From assembly GCA_014843695.1 (NCBI GenBank), contig CM026400.1, positions 42,081,983 through 42,145,982 of the forward strand: a DNA stretch of 64,000 bases, read 5' to 3'. This stretch comes from Archivesica marissinica. Lineage: Eukaryota > Mollusca > Bivalvia > Venerida > Vesicomyidae. A program made the position numbers and the translations under genes. Below the pieces are notes generated by a model. It had not been told where the DNA came from, made no database searches, and worked only from the letters and a program-made list of their open reading frames with translations. Shown here piece after piece: positions 9,720-23,170 of this stretch (position 1 is its first letter; every line of letters begins with the position of its first letter).

Positions 9720-12700
9720 CTATGTTTATTGGGTAGCAGTCTATGTTTATTGAGTAGCAGTCTATGTTTATTGGGTAGCAGTCTATGTTTATTGGGTAGC
9801 AGTCTATGTTTATTGAGTAGCAGTCTATGTTTATTGGGTAGCAGTCTATGTTTATTGGGTAGCAGTCTATGTTTATTGAGTAGCAGTCTATGTTTATTGG
9901 GTAGCAGTCTATGTTTATTGGGTAGCAGTCTATGTTTATTGGGTAGCAGTCTATGTTTATTGGGTAGCAGTCTATGTTTATTGGGTAGCAGTCTATGTTT
10001 ATTGGGTAGCAGTCTATGTTTATTGAGTAGCAGTCTATGTTTATTGAGTTGCAGTCTATGTTTATTGGGTAGCAGTCTATGTTTATGGGTAGCAGTCTAT
10101 GTTTTGGTAGCAGTCTATGTTTATTGGGTAGCAGTCTATGTTTATTGGGTAGCAGTCTATGTTTATTGGGTAGCAGTCTATGTTTATTGGGTAGCAGTCT
10201 ATGTTTATTGGGTAGCAGTCTATGTTTATTGGGTAGCAGTCTATGTTTATTGGGTAGCAGTCTATGTTTATTGGGTAGCAGTCTATGTTTATTGGGTAGC
10301 AGTCTATGTTTATTGGGTAGCAGTCTATGTTTATTGGGTAGCAGTCTATGTTTATTGGGTAGCAGTCTATGTTTATTGGGTAGCAGTCTATGTTTATTGG
10401 GTAGCAGTCTATGTTTATTGGGTAGCAGTCTATGTTTATTGGGTAGCAGTCTATGTTTATTGGGTAGCAGTCTATGTTTATTGGGTAGCAGTCTATGTTT
10501 ATTGGGTAGCAGTCTATGTTTATTGGGTAGCAGTCTATGTTTATTGGGTAGCAGTCTATGTTTATTGGGTAGCAGTCTATGTTTATTGGGTAGCAGTCTA
10601 TGTTTATTGGGTAGCAGTCTATGTTTATTGGGTAGCAGTCTATGTTTATTGGGTAGCAGTCTATGTTTATTGGGTAGCAGTCTATGTTTATTGGGTAGCA
10701 GTCTATGTTTATTGGGTAGCAGTCTATGTTTATTGGGTAGCAGTCTATGTTTATTGGGTAGCAGTCTATGTTTATTGGGTAGCAGTCTATGTTTATTGGG
10801 TAGCAGTCTATGTTTATTGGGTAGCAGTCTATGTTTATTGGGTAGCAGTCTATGTTATAGCAGTCTATGTTTATTGAGTTGCAGTCTATGTTTATTGGGT
10901 AGCAGTCTATGTTTATTGGGTAGCAGTCTATGTTTATTGGGTAGCAGTCTATGTTTATTGAGTAGCAGTCTATGTTTATTGGGTAGCAGTCTATGTTTAT
11001 TGAGTAGCAGTCTATGTTTATTGGGTAGCAGTCTATGTTTATTGGGTAGCAGTCTATGTTTATGGGTAGCAGTCTATGTTTATTGGGTAGCAGTCTATGT
11101 TATAGCAGTCTATGTTTATTGAGTAGCAGTCTATGTTTATTGGTTGCAGTCTATGTTTATTGGTAGCAGTCTATGTTTATTGGTAGCAGTCTATGTTTAT
11201 TGGGTAGCAGTCTATGTTTATTGGGTAGCAGTCTATGTTTATTGGGTAGCAGTCTATGTTTATTGGGTAGCAGTCTATGTTTATTGGGTAGCAGTCTATG
11301 TTTATTGAGTAGCAGTCTATGTTTATTGGGTAGCAGTCTATGTTTATTGAGTAGCAGTCTATGTTTATTGGGTAGCAGTCTATGTTTATTGGGTAGCAGT
11401 CTATGTTTATTGAGTAGCAGTCTATGTTTATTGGGTAGCAGTCTATGTTTATTGGGTAGCAGTCTATGTTTATTGGGTAGCAGTCTATGTTTATTGGGTA
11501 GCAGTCTATGTTTATTGAGTAGCAGTCTATGTTTATTGAGTAGCAGTCTATGTTTATTGGGTAGCAGTCTGTTTATTGAGTAGCAGTCTATGTTTATTGG
11601 GTAGCAGTCTATGTTTATTGAGTAGCAGTCTATGTTTATTGGGTAGCAGTCTATGTTTATTGAGTAGCAGTCTATGTTTATTGGGTAGCAGTCTATGTTT
11701 ATTGGGTAGCAGTCTATGTTTATTGAGTAGCAGTTATGTTTATTGGGTAGCAGTCTATGTTTATTGGGTAGCAGTCTATGTTTATTGAGTAGCAGTCTAT
11801 GTTTATTGGGTAGCAGTCTATGTTTATTGGGTAGCAGTCTATGTTTATTGGGTAGCAGTCTATGTTTATTGGGTAGCAGTCTATGTTTATTGAGTAGCAG
11901 TCTATGTTTATTGGGTAGCAGTCTATGTTTATTGGGTAGCAGTCTATGTTTATTGGGTAGCAGTCTATGTTTATTGGGTAGCAGTCTATGTTTATTGGGT
12001 AGCAGTCTATGTTTATTGAGTAGCAGTCTATGTTTATTGGGTAGCAGTCTATGTTTATTGGGTAGCAGTCTGTTTATTGAGTAGCAGTCTATGTTTATTG
12101 GGTAGCAGTCTATGTTTATTGGGTAGCAGTCTATGTTTATTGAGTAGCAGTCTATGTTTATTGGGTAGCAGTCTATGTTTATTGAGTAGCAGTCTATGTT
12201 TATTGGGTAGCAGTCTATGTTTATTGGGTAGCAGTCTATGTTTATTGAGTAGCAGTCTATGTTTATTGGGTAGCAGTCTATGTTTATTGGGTAGCAGTCT
12301 ATGTTTATTGAGTTGCAGTCTATGTTTATTGAGTAGCAGTCTATGTTTATTGGGTAGCAGTCTATGTTTATTGGGTAGCAGTCTATGTTTATTGAGTAGC
12401 AGTCTATGTTTATTGGGTAGCAGTCTATGTTTATTGGGTAGCAGTCTATGTTTATTGAGTTGCAATCTATGTTTATTGAGTTGCAGTCTATGCTTACTGG
12501 GTAGCAGTCTATGTTTATTGGGTAGCAGTCTATGTTTATAGCAGTCTATGTTTATTGAGTAGCAGTTTATGTTTATTGGGTAGCGGTCTATGTTTATTGG
12601 GTAGCAGTCTATGTTTATTGGGTAGCAGTCTATGTTTATTGGGTAGCAGTCTATGTTTATTGGGTTGCAGTCTATGTTTATTGGGTAGCAGTCTATGTTT

Positions 12701-15700
12701 ATTGGGTAGCAGTCTATGTTTATTGGGTAGCAGTCTATGTTTATTGAGTAGCAGTCTATGTTTATTGGGTAGCAGTCTATGTTTATTGGGTAGCAGTCTA
12801 TGTTTATTGGGTAGCAGTCTATGTTTATTGAGTAGCAGTCTATGTTTATTGGGTAGCAGTCTATGTTTATTGAGTAGCAGTCTATGTTTATTGGGTAGCA
12901 GTCTATGTTTATTGGGTTGCAGTCTATGTTTATTGGGTAGCAGTCTATGTTTATTGGGTTGCAGTCTATGTTTATTGGGTAGCAGTCTATGTTTATTGGG
13001 TTGCAGTCTATGTTTATTGGGTAGCAGTCTATGTTTATTGGGTAGCAGTCTATGTTTATTGGGTTGCAGTCTATGTTTATTGGGTAGCAGTCTATGATTA
13101 TTGGGTAGCAGTCTATGTTTATTGGGTTGCAGTCTATGTTTATTGGGTATCAGTCTATGTTTATTGGGTAGCAGTCTATGTTTATTGGGTAGCAGTCTAT
13201 GTTTATTGAGTAGCAGTCTATGTTTATTGGGTAGCAGTCTATGTTTATTGAGTTGCAGTCTATGCTTACTGGGTAGCAGTCTATGTTTATTGGGTAGCAG
13301 TCTATGTTTATTGGGTAGCAGTCTATGTTGATAGCAATCTATGTTTATTGAGTTGCAATCTATGTTTATTGAGTTGCAGTCTATGCTTACTGGTTAGCAG
13401 TCTATGTTTATTGGGTAGCAGTCTATGTTTATTGGGTAGCAGTCTATGTTTATTGGGTTGCAGTCTATGTTTATTGGGTAGCAGTCTATGTTTATTGGGT
13501 AGCAGTCTATGTTTATTGAGTTGCAGTCTATGTTTATTGAGTTGCAGTCTATGTTTATGGGTAGCAGTCTATGTTTATTGGGTAGCAGTCTATGTTTATT
13601 GAGTAGCAGTCTATGTTTATTGGGTAGCAGTCTATGTTTATTGAGTAGCAGTCTATGTTTATTGGGTAGCAGTCTATGTTTATTGGGTAGCAGTCTATGT
13701 TTATTGGGTAGCAGTCTATGTTTATTGAGTAGCAGTCTATGTTTATTGAGTAGCAGTCTATGTTTATTGAGTAGCAGTCTATGTTTATTGGGTAGCAGTC
13801 TATGTTTATTGAGTAGCAGTCTATGTTTATTGGGTAGCAGTCTATGTTTATTGGGTAGCAGTCTATGTTTATTGAGTAGCAGTCTATGTTTATTGGGTAG
13901 CAGTCTATGTTTATTGGGTAGCAGTCTATGTTTATTGGGTAGCAGTCTATGTTATAGCATCTATGTTTATTGAGTTGCAGTCTATGTTTATTGAGTTGCA
14001 GTCTATGTTTATTGGGTAGCAGTCTATGTTTATTGGGTAGCAGTCTATGTTTATTGGGTAGCAGTCTATGTTTATTGGGTAGCAGTCTATGTTTATTGAG
14101 TTGCAGTCTATGTTTATTGAGTTGCAGTCTATGTTTATTGGGTAGCAGTCTATGTTTATTGGGTAGCAGTCTATGTTTATTGAGTAGCAGTCTATGTTTA
14201 TTGGGTAGCAGTCTATGTTTATTGAGTAGCAGTCTATGTTTATTGGGTAGCAGTCTATGTTTATTGGTAGCAGTCTATGTTTATGGTAGCAGTCTATGTT
14301 TATTGAGTAGCAGTCTATGTTTATTGAGTAGCAGTCTATGTTTATTGAGTAGCAGTCTATGTTTATTGGGTAGCAGTCTATGTTTATTGGTAGCAGTCTA
14401 TGTTTATTGGGTAGCAGTCTATGTTTATTGGGTAGCAGTCTATGTTTATTGGTAGCAGTCTATGTTTATTGGGTAGCAGTCTATGTTTATTGGGTAGCAG
14501 TCTATGTTTATTGGGTAGCAGTCTATGTTTATTGGGTAGCAGTCTATGTTTATTGGTTGCAGTCTATGTTTATTGGGTAGCAGTCTATGTTTATTGGGTA
14601 GCAGTCTATGTTTATTGGGTAGCAGTCTATGTTTATTGAGTAGCAGTCTATGTTTATTGGGTAGCAGTCTATGTTTATTGGGTAGCAGTCTATGTTTATT
14701 GAGTAGCAGTCTATGTTTATTGGGTAGCAGTCTATGTTTATTGAGTAGCAGTCTATGTTTATTGGGTAGCAGTCTATGTTTATTGGGTAGCAGTCTATGT
14801 TTATTGGGTAGCAGTCTATGTTTATTGGGTTGCAGTCTATGTTTATTGGGTAGCAGTCTATGTTTATTGGGTAGCAGTCTATGTTTATTGGGTTGCAGTC
14901 TATGTTTATTGGGTAGCAGTCTATGTTTATTGGGTAGCAGTCTATGTTTATTGGGTAGCAGTCTATGTTTATTGGGTAGCAGTCTATGTTTATTGGGTAG
15001 CAGTCTATGTTTATTGAGTAGCAGTCTATGTTTATTGAGTAGCAGTCTATGTTTATTGGGTAGCAGTCTATGTTTATTGGGTAGCAGTCTATGTTTATTG
15101 GGTAGCAGTCTATGTTTATTGGGTAGCAGTCTATGTTTATTGGGTAGCAGTCTATGTTTATTGGGTAGCAGTCTATGTTTATTGGGTAGCAGTCTATGTT
15201 TATTGGGTAGCAGTCTATGTTTATTGGGTAGCAGTCTATGTTTATTGGGTAGCAGTCTATGTTTATTGGGTAGCAGTCTATGTTTATTGAGTAGCAGTCT
15301 ATGTTTATTGGGTAGCAGTCTATGTTTATTGAGTTGCAGTCTATGTTTATTGGGTAGCAGTCTATGTTTATTGGGTAGCAGTCTATGTTTATTGGGTAGC
15401 AGTCTATGTTGATAGCAATCTATGTTTATTGAGTTGCAATCTATGTTTATTGAGTTGCAGTCTATGCTTACTGGGTAGCAGTCTATGTTTATTGGGTAGC
15501 AGTCTATGTTTATTGGGTAGCAGTCTATGTTTATTGGGTTGCAGTCTATGTTTATTGGGTAGCAGTCTATGTTTATTGGGTAGCAGTCTATGTTTATTGA
15601 GTTGCAGTCTATGTTTATTGAGTTGCAGTCTATGTTTATTGAGTAGCAGTCTATGTTTATTGGGTAGCAGTCTATGTTTATTGAGTAGCAGTCTATGTTT

Positions 15701-18095
15701 ATTGGGTAGCAGTCTATGTTTATTGGGTAGCAGTCTATGTTTATTGAGTAGCAGTCTATGTTTATTGGGTAGCAGTCTATGTTTATTGAGTAGCAGTCTA
15801 TGTTTATTGGGTAGCAGTCTATGTTTATTGGGTAGCAGTCTATGTTTATTGGGTAGCAGTCTATGTTTATTGAGTAGCAGTCTATGTTTATTGAGTAGCA
15901 GTCTATGTTTATTGAGTAGCAGTCTATGTTTATTGGGTAGCAGTCTATGTTTATTGAGTAGCAGTCTATGTTTATTGGGTAGCAGTCTATGTTTATTGGG
16001 TAGCAGTCTATGTTTATTGAGTAGCAGTCTATGTTTATTGGGTAGCAGTCTATGTTTATTGGGTAGCAGTCTATGTTTATTGAGTAGCAGTCTATGTTTA
16101 TTGAGTAGCAGTCTATGTTTATTGGGTAGCAGTCTATGTTTATTGGGTAGCAGTCTATGTTTATTGAGTAGCAGTCTATGTTTATTGGGTAGCAGTCTAT
16201 GTTTATTGGGTAGCAGTCTATGTTTATTGAGTAGCAGTCTATGTTTATTGGGTAGCAGTCTATGTTTATTGAGTAGCAGTCTATGTTTATTGGGTAGCAG
16301 TCTATGTTTATTGGGTAGCAGTCTATGTTTATTGAGTAGCAGTCTATGTTTATTGGGTAGCAGTCTATGTTTATTGGGTAGCAGTCTATGTTTATTGGGT
16401 AGCAGTCTATGTTTATTGGGTAGCAGTCTATGTTTATTGGGTAGCAGTCTATGTTTATTGAGTAGCAGTCTATGTTTATTGGGTAGCAGTCTATGTTTAT
16501 TGGGTAGCAGTCTATGTTTATTGAGTTGCAGTCTATGTTTATTGGGTAGCAGTCTATGTTTATTGGGTAGCAGTCTATGTTTATTGGGTAGCAGTCTATG
16601 TTTATTGAGTTGCAGTCTATGTTTATTGGGTAGCAGTCTATGTTTATTGAGTAGCAGTCTATGTTTATTGGGTAGCAGTCTATGTTTATTGGGTAGCAGT
16701 CTATGTTTATTGAGTAGCAGTCTATGTTTATTGGGTAGCAGTCTATGTTTATTGGGTAGCAGTCTATGTTTATTGAGTTGCAGTCTATGTTTATTGAGTT
16801 GCAGTCTATGTTTATTGGGTAGCAGTCTATGTTTATTGGGTAGCAGTCTATGTTTATAGCAGTCTATGTTTATTGAGTAGCAGTCTATGTTTATTGGGTA
16901 GCAGTCTATGTTTATTGGGTAGCAGTCTATGTTTATTGGGTAGCAGTCTATGTTTATTGGGTAGCAGTCTATGTTTATTGGGTAGCAGTCTATGTTTATT
17001 GAGTAGCAGTCTATGTTTATTGGGTAGCAGTCTATGTTTATTGGGTAGCAGTCTATGTTTATTGGGTAGCAGTCTATGTTTATTGGGTAGCAGTCTATGT
17101 TTATTGGGTAGCAGTCTATGTTTATTGGGTAGCAGTCTATGTTTATTGGGTAGCAGTCTATGTTTATTGGGTAGCAGTCTATGTTGATAGCAGTCTATGT
17201 TTATTGAGTTGCAGTCTATGTTTATTGAGTTGCAGTCTATGTTTATTGGGTAGCAGTCTATGTTTATTGGGTAGCAGTCTATGTTTATTGGGTAGCAGTC
17301 TATGTTTATTGAGTAGCAGTCTATGTTTATTGGGTAGCAGTCTATGTTTATTGAGTAGCAGTCTATGTTTATTGGGTAGCAGTCTATGTTTATTGGGTAG
17401 CAGTCTATGTTTATTGAGTAGCAGTCTATGTTTATTGAGTTGCAGTCTATGTTTATTGAGTTGCAGTCTATGTTTATTGGGTAGCAGTCTATGTTTATTG
17501 AGTAGCAGTCTATGTTTATTGGGTAGCAGTCTATGTTTATTGGGTAGCAGTCTATGTTTATTGAGTAGCAGTCTATGTTTATTGGGTAGCAGTCTATGTT
17601 TATTGGGTAGCAGTCTATGTTTATTGAGTAGCAGTCTATGTTTATTGAGTAGCAGTCTATGTTTATTGGGTAGCAGTCTATGTTTATTGGGTAGCAGTCT
17701 ATGTTTATTGAGTAGCAGTCTATGTTTATTGGGTAGCAGTCTATGTTTATTGGGTAGCAGTCTATGTTTATTGAGTAGCAGTCTATGTTTATTGAGTTGC
17801 AGTCTATGTTTATTGGGTAGCAGTCTATGTTTATTGGGTAGCAGTCTATGTTTATTGGGTAGCAGTCTATGTTTATTGAGTTGCAATCTATGTTTATTGA
17901 GTTGCAGTCTATGTTTATTGGGTAGCAGTCTATGTTTATTGGGTAGCAGTCTATGTTTATTGAGTTGCAATCTATGTTTATTGAGTTGCAGTCTATGTTT
18001 ATTGAGTAGCAGTCTATGTTTATTGGGTAGCAGTCTATGTTTATTGAGTTGCAGTCTATGTTTATTGAGTTGCAGTCTATGTTTATTCAATGTCA
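9720..18095. repeat. 21-bp satellite, about 400 units
   Basis: Unit: GTCTATGTTTATTGGGTAGCA (21 bp, written here only once) with three main variants at the junction of units: GGGTAGC, GAGTAGC and GAGTTGC or GGGTTGC. Because 21 is divisible by three, long open frames run on both strands; they are not genes. Higher-order structure is visible: the marker cluster with GTTGATAGCAATC and CTTACTGG occurs at about 13327 and again at about 15413. The array ends abruptly at about 18100 beside a SINE. Confidence 0.97.
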
Positions 18096-18122
18096 ATCTA
18101 TGTGTATTTATTATAAGTCTAT

Positions 18123-18425
18123 GGGGCGGGCCTGTGGCCGAGTGGTTAAGGTCGTTGACTTCACATAACTTGCTCCGCACCGCTGTAGGTACTGGGGGTA
18201 TCGAATTATTTCATGTGAGGAAGTTATACAGCTGGCTTGCAGGAGGTCGGTGGTTCTACTCGGGTGTCCGTCCGTACTTGTCAAAATCAAAACTAGAAGG
18301 CTGCTACATATGCCCACCGTATGTCATGTTGAAAGTGTATGCATGTACGTTTGATCATGTACTATGCCCGCCGGCGATATAGCCCGAAAATGGTGCTGAT
18401 GCAGGCGTAAAACCCGAAATATAAC
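18123..18425 (+). mobile_element. tRNA-headed SINE with S1 tail
   Basis: The head GGCCGAGTGGTTAAGGTCG is an A box typical of tRNA-derived heads. The expected B box is poor (GGGTATCGAATTA). The body contains GGAGGTCGGTGGTTCTACTC, and the end GGTGCTGATGCAGGCG matches the S1 tail. It directly follows the satellite. Confidence 0.6.
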
Positions 18426-18489
18426 ATTGATTATGTACTAAACACAATATTACACATTACATATTACACAGCCCTAGCAAAACGCAGAG

Positions 18490-18681
18490 AACCTGATCAA
18501 ACAGAATAGAACTTGCCGTTTGTTCAGACTGTCTGCTGATAGCTCTTCAGATAGTGGAGCTGAAACACGTGTCGGAATAGCAAACAACATAGATCCTGAT
18601 CAGATGCGGCGTTACGCCGCGGCTGATCTGGATCTATGTTGTTTGCAAATGCTCTGAATTTATTCGGCGCTGAAAGAGTTA
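18490..18681. mobile_element. Palindromic element, family M3
   Basis: Contains the paired AACAACATAGATCCTGATC arms around a GCGGCGTTACGCCGC palindrome. It ends just before the open frame at 18689. Confidence 0.65.
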
Positions 18682-18688
18682 ATACAGT

Positions 18689-19240
18689 ATGTTGAATCTT
18701 GGAAGCATGGTATGGTGTATTGTGAACACTGTGTTTGTTCATTATATGGTTTCAGTTGTTCGTCAAGAGTTGAATGAACTGAAGAAGAACCTTGAGCTTC
18801 TGGAAATTAACAAGAACGGCGAAGAAAACATCGTAGAATTTCAAACTGTTGAAGATGACGAACTAACTGATTCAACAGTAACTACAAAACATAACACACT
18901 CGCAGAATCTATAGAAACTTTGTCAACAAGTCTGCATGCAACGGAAATGACGCCACATTCCGACACATCAACAGCAAGCATGCAAAAGATAGACGAGCAT
19001 GCACAGATAACAACGGACTCGTCAATGCCAACCGCAAGCACAATTAAACCTACCCCAAATGATGTTGTCGTAAAACAACCGAGTAGAAACATTAACCCAC
19101 TTGCCCAACATGAGGTTGTCGTAATTGAAAGGCCGATTACACTGACACCTGTCCCAACGCTGGTTATCGTAGTACAAAGCCACAAACCGGAAGACAAGTA
19201 CCAGCGTATATGGAATGTCCAACAAGACGACGAGCTTTAA
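18689..19240 (+). CDS. Hypothetical Ser/Thr-rich protein, or a terminal exon
   Basis: A 183-codon open frame that is not repetitive, so it is the best plus-strand coding candidate. Two readings fit. As a whole protein it starts with a hydrophobic stretch (SMVWCIVNTVFVHYMVSVV) that could be a membrane anchor, then a charged helix (RQELNELKKNLELLE) and a Thr/Ser/Pro-rich tail. As a terminal exon it would begin at about 18752 after TATATGGTTTCAG, an excellent acceptor, and the hydrophobic part would be intron. I slightly prefer the second, because the bases before the ATG are the end of an M3 element, leaving almost no room for a promoter. No upstream exons were found on this strand. No clear AATAAA was seen in the next 400 bases. 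No family recognised. Confidence 0.4.
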   Translation: MLNLGSMVWCIVNTVFVHYMVSVVRQELNELKKNLELLEINKNGEENIVEFQTVEDDELTDSTVTTKHNTLAESIETLSTSLHATEMTPHSDTSTASMQKIDEHAQITTDSSMPTASTIKPTPNDVVVKQPSRNINPLAQHEVVVIERPITLTPVPTLVIVVQSHKPEDKYQRIWNVQQDDEL

Positions 19241-20026
19241 CGACATTCCCGACAAATTGAAACAGCGAGATTATGAATAGGATATAAAGCCGAAAACGAT
19301 CCAATATCTAAAATATTGGAATTTGTGAGGGGCGTCGTGCCGTAGACAGTACCAATATTATACATATTGGATCCGTTTGAGGTTTATATCTTACTTAAGC
19401 ACACACTTATACAAGAAGATGTTAATTTTGTACATGTACGCGTAGGATTTAATATAATACTCTGGCTTTTTGACACCAGTCTAATATTAATAAGTACAAA
19501 GGTATGATGCCACAATAGTGTTTTAAGGAGGGATAACCGTTATCAACATATACACAACAAAAAACAAAGCACGATGCTTAGAATACGTTTCTTTGTGCAT
19601 TTTATTACAATACCTATGTTTGTATTTGATTTAGATAAAAGAATGTATTATTATTTACAGATTTGTCAAGAGTAAATTTTACACATACGGATCTGTAGTC
19701 CAGTTGTTAAGACGTTGGACTGGTAATCCGGGTATCGCAGGTTAGATCCACCTAATTAAATTAACAGTCTTTCAAGTGGGACGTTAAAACGAGGTCTCGT
19801 GTCGGTTACTTAGTTACTGCCCATGATTACTACTAAAAATAGATTGGTCCTCTTAATTGGATTCCTCTGTTTTTATTGTTGTTTCATCCGTTTTCTCATC
19901 TTATAATTCTTAAATTATTACATGTCGACAGATATCCTACAGCATATCCGCAATGGATGCGTTACGGTAAAAATTGGTTATCAATTAATTAACACGATTC
20001 TGACATTCATGATACCGCAACATCTG
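19241..20026. other. AT-rich sequence with a truncated S2 SINE (19687-19815)
   Basis: A tRNA-like head (ACGGATCTGTAGTCCAG, then GGTATCGCAGGTTAGATCC) and central block AGTGGGACGTTAAAACGAGG are present on the plus strand, after which similarity fades. Nothing else is recognised. Confidence 0.55.
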
Positions 20027-20368
20027 GTTAGAATACAACAGTAAAAACAAAGGATTCCAACTAAAAGCACCGCAACATCTGGTTAGAATACAACAGTAAA
20101 AACAAAGGATTCCAACTAAAAGGACCGCAACATCTGGTTAGAATACAACAGTAAAAACAAAGGATTCCAACTAAAAGGACTGCAACATCTGGTTAGAATA
20201 CAACAGTAAAAACAAAGGATTCCAACTAAAAGCACCGCAACATCTGGTTAGAATACAACAGTAAAAACAAAGGATTCCAACTAAAAGGACCGCAACATCT
20301 GGTTAGAATACAACAGTAAAAACAAAGGATTCCAACTAAAAGGACTGCAACATCTGGTTAGAATACAA
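20027..20368. repeat. 55-bp tandem array
   Basis: About six copies of a 55-bp unit (core ACCGCAACATCTGGTTAGAA). Copies alternate between AGCACC, AGGACC and AGGACT at one position, so the internal order repeats every three units: a small higher-order repeat. It runs directly into the next array through a shared CTGGTTAGAATACAACA. Confidence 0.9.
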
Positions 20369-20384
20369 CATCAAACTCTATGGA

Positions 20385-23170
20385 CTAAGCCAGCATGGAT
20401 TATATGGCATCCAAAACATCAAACACTAACATGGACTAGGCCAGCATGGATTATATGGCATCCAAAACATCAAACACTAACATGGACTAGGCCAGCATGG
20501 ATTATATGGCATCCAAAACATCAAACACTAACATGGACTAGGCCAGCATGGATTATATGGCATCCAAAACATCAAACACTAACATGGACTAGGCCAGCAT
20601 GGATTATATGGCATCCAAAACACCAAACACTAACATGGACTAGGCCAGCATGGATTATATGGCATCCAAAACATCAAACACTAACATGGACTAGGCCAGC
20701 ATGGATTATATGGCATCCAAAACACCAAACTCTATGGACTAGGCCGGCATGGATTATATGGCATCCAAAACATCAAACACTAGCATGGACTATATGGCAT
20801 CCAAAACACCAAACACTAACATGGACTAAGTCAGCATGGATTATATGGCATCCAAAACACCAAACTCTAGCATGGACTAGGCCAGCATGGATTATATGGC
20901 ATCCAAAACATCAAACACTAACATGGACTAGGCCAGCATGGATTATATGGCATCCAAAACACCAAACACTAGCATGGACTAGGCCAGCATGGATTATATG
21001 GCATCCAAAACACCAAACTCTAGCATGGACTAGGCCAGCATGGATTATATGGCATCCAAAACATCAAACACTAACATGGACTAGGCCAGCATGGATTATA
21101 TGGCATCCAAAACACCAAACACTAGCATGGACTAGGCCAGCATGGATTATATGGCATCCAAAACACCAAACTCTAGCATGGACTAGGCCAGCATGGATTA
21201 TATGGCATCCAAAACATCAAACACTAACATGGACTAGGCCAGCATGGATTATATGGCATCCAAAACACCAAACACTAGCATGGACTAGGCCAGCATGGAT
21301 TATATGGCATCCAAAACACCAAACTCTAGCATGGACTAGGCCAGCATGGATTATATGGCATCCAAAACATCGTCAAACACTAACATGGACTAGGCCAGCA
21401 TGGATTATATGGCATCCAAAACATCAAACACTAGCATGGACTAGGCCAGCATGGATTAGATGGCATCCAAAACATCAAACACTAACATGGACTAGGCCAG
21501 CATGGATTATATGGCATCCAAAACACCAAACTCTAACATGGACTAGGCCAGCATGGATTATATGGCATCCAAAACATCAAACTCTAACATGGACTAGGCC
21601 AGCATGGATTATATGGCATCCAAAACACCAAACTCTAGCATGGACTAGGCCAGCATGGATTATATGGCATCCAAAACACCAAACACCAACATGGACTAGG
21701 CCAGCATGGATTATATGGCATCCAAAACACCAAACACCAACATGGACTAGGCCAGCATGGATTATATGGCATCCAAAACACTAGCATGGACTAGGCCAGC
21801 ATGGATTATATGGCATCCAAAACACCAAACTCTAGCATGGACTAGGCCAGCATGGATTATATGGCATCCAAAACATCAAACACTAACATGGACTAGGCCA
21901 GCATGGATTATATGGCATCCAAAACATCAAACACTAGCATGGACTAGGCCAGCATGGATTATATGGCATCCAAAACATCAAACACTAACATGGACTAGGC
22001 CAGCATGGATTATATGGCATCCAAAACATCAAACACTGTAGCATGGACTAGGCCAGCATGGATTATATGGCATCCAAAACATCAAACACTAACATGGACT
22101 AGGCCAGCATGGATTATATGGCATCCAAAACATCAAATACCAACATGGACTAGGCCAGCATGGATTATATGGCATCCAAAACATCAAACACTAGCATGGA
22201 CTAGGCCAGCATGGATTATATGGCATCCAAAACATCAAACACTAACATGGACTAGGCCAGCATGGATTATATGGCATCCAAAACACCAAACTCTAACATG
22301 GACTAGGCCAGCATGGATTATATGGCATCCAAAACATCAAACTCTAGCATGGACTAGGCCAGCATGGATTATATGGCATCCAAAACATCAAACACTAGCA
22401 TGGACTAGGCCAGCATGGATTATATGGCATCCAAAACATTAAACACTAGCATGGACTAGGCCAGCATGGATTATATGGCATCCAAAACATCAAATACCAA
22501 CATGGACTAGGCCAGCATGGATTATATGATTTATATGGCATCCAAAACATCAAACTCTATGGACTACATCAGCATGGATTATATGGCATCCAAAACACCA
22601 AACACTAACATGGACTAGGCCAGCATGGATTATATGGCATCCAAAACACCAAACACTAACATGGACTAGGCCAGCATGGATTATATGGCATCCAAAACAA
22701 ACACTAGCATGGACTAGGCCAGCATGGATTATATGGCATCCAAAACACCAAATACTAACATGGACTAGGCCAGCATGGATTATATGGCATCCAAAACACC
22801 AAACACTAACATGGACTAGGCCAGCATGGATTATATGGCATCCAAAACATCAAATACCAACATGGACTAGGCCAGCATGGATTATATGGCATCCAAAACA
22901 TCAAACACTAGCATGGACTAGGCCAGCATGGATTATATGGCATCCAAAACATCAAATACCAACATGGACTAGGCCAGCATGGATTATATGGCATCCAAAA
23001 CATCAAATACCAACATGGACTAGGCCAGCATGGATTATATGGCATCCAAAACATCAAATACCAACATGGACTAGGCCAGCATGGATTATATGGCATCCAA
23101 AACATCAAATACCAACATGGACTAGGCCAGCATGGACTATATGGCATCCAAAACATCAAATACCAACATG
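20385..23170. repeat. 51-bp satellite, about 54 units
   Basis: Unit core: GGACTAGGCCAGCATGGATT then ATATGGCATCCAAAACA. Variants at CATCAAACACTAA, CACCAAACTCTAG and CATCAAATACCAA mark sub-blocks. A run of three-unit blocks at 20830-21350 repeats in the same order. 51 is divisible by three, which gives artefactual open frames (repeated WIIWHPKHQ). Confidence 0.95.

Noticed and set aside
8605..10877. Open frames running through the N gap
   Set aside because: They consist of undetermined bases plus satellite and carry no information.
9720..18180. Long open reading frames on both strands (up to several hundred codons of repeated LLGSSLC or NKHRLLP)
   Set aside because: They are a by-product of a stop-free 21-bp satellite unit; no codon bias, start context or splice structure supports a protein.
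20385..23160. Repeated WIIWHPKHQ frames
   Set aside because: The 51-bp period is divisible by three, so frames stay open without selection.
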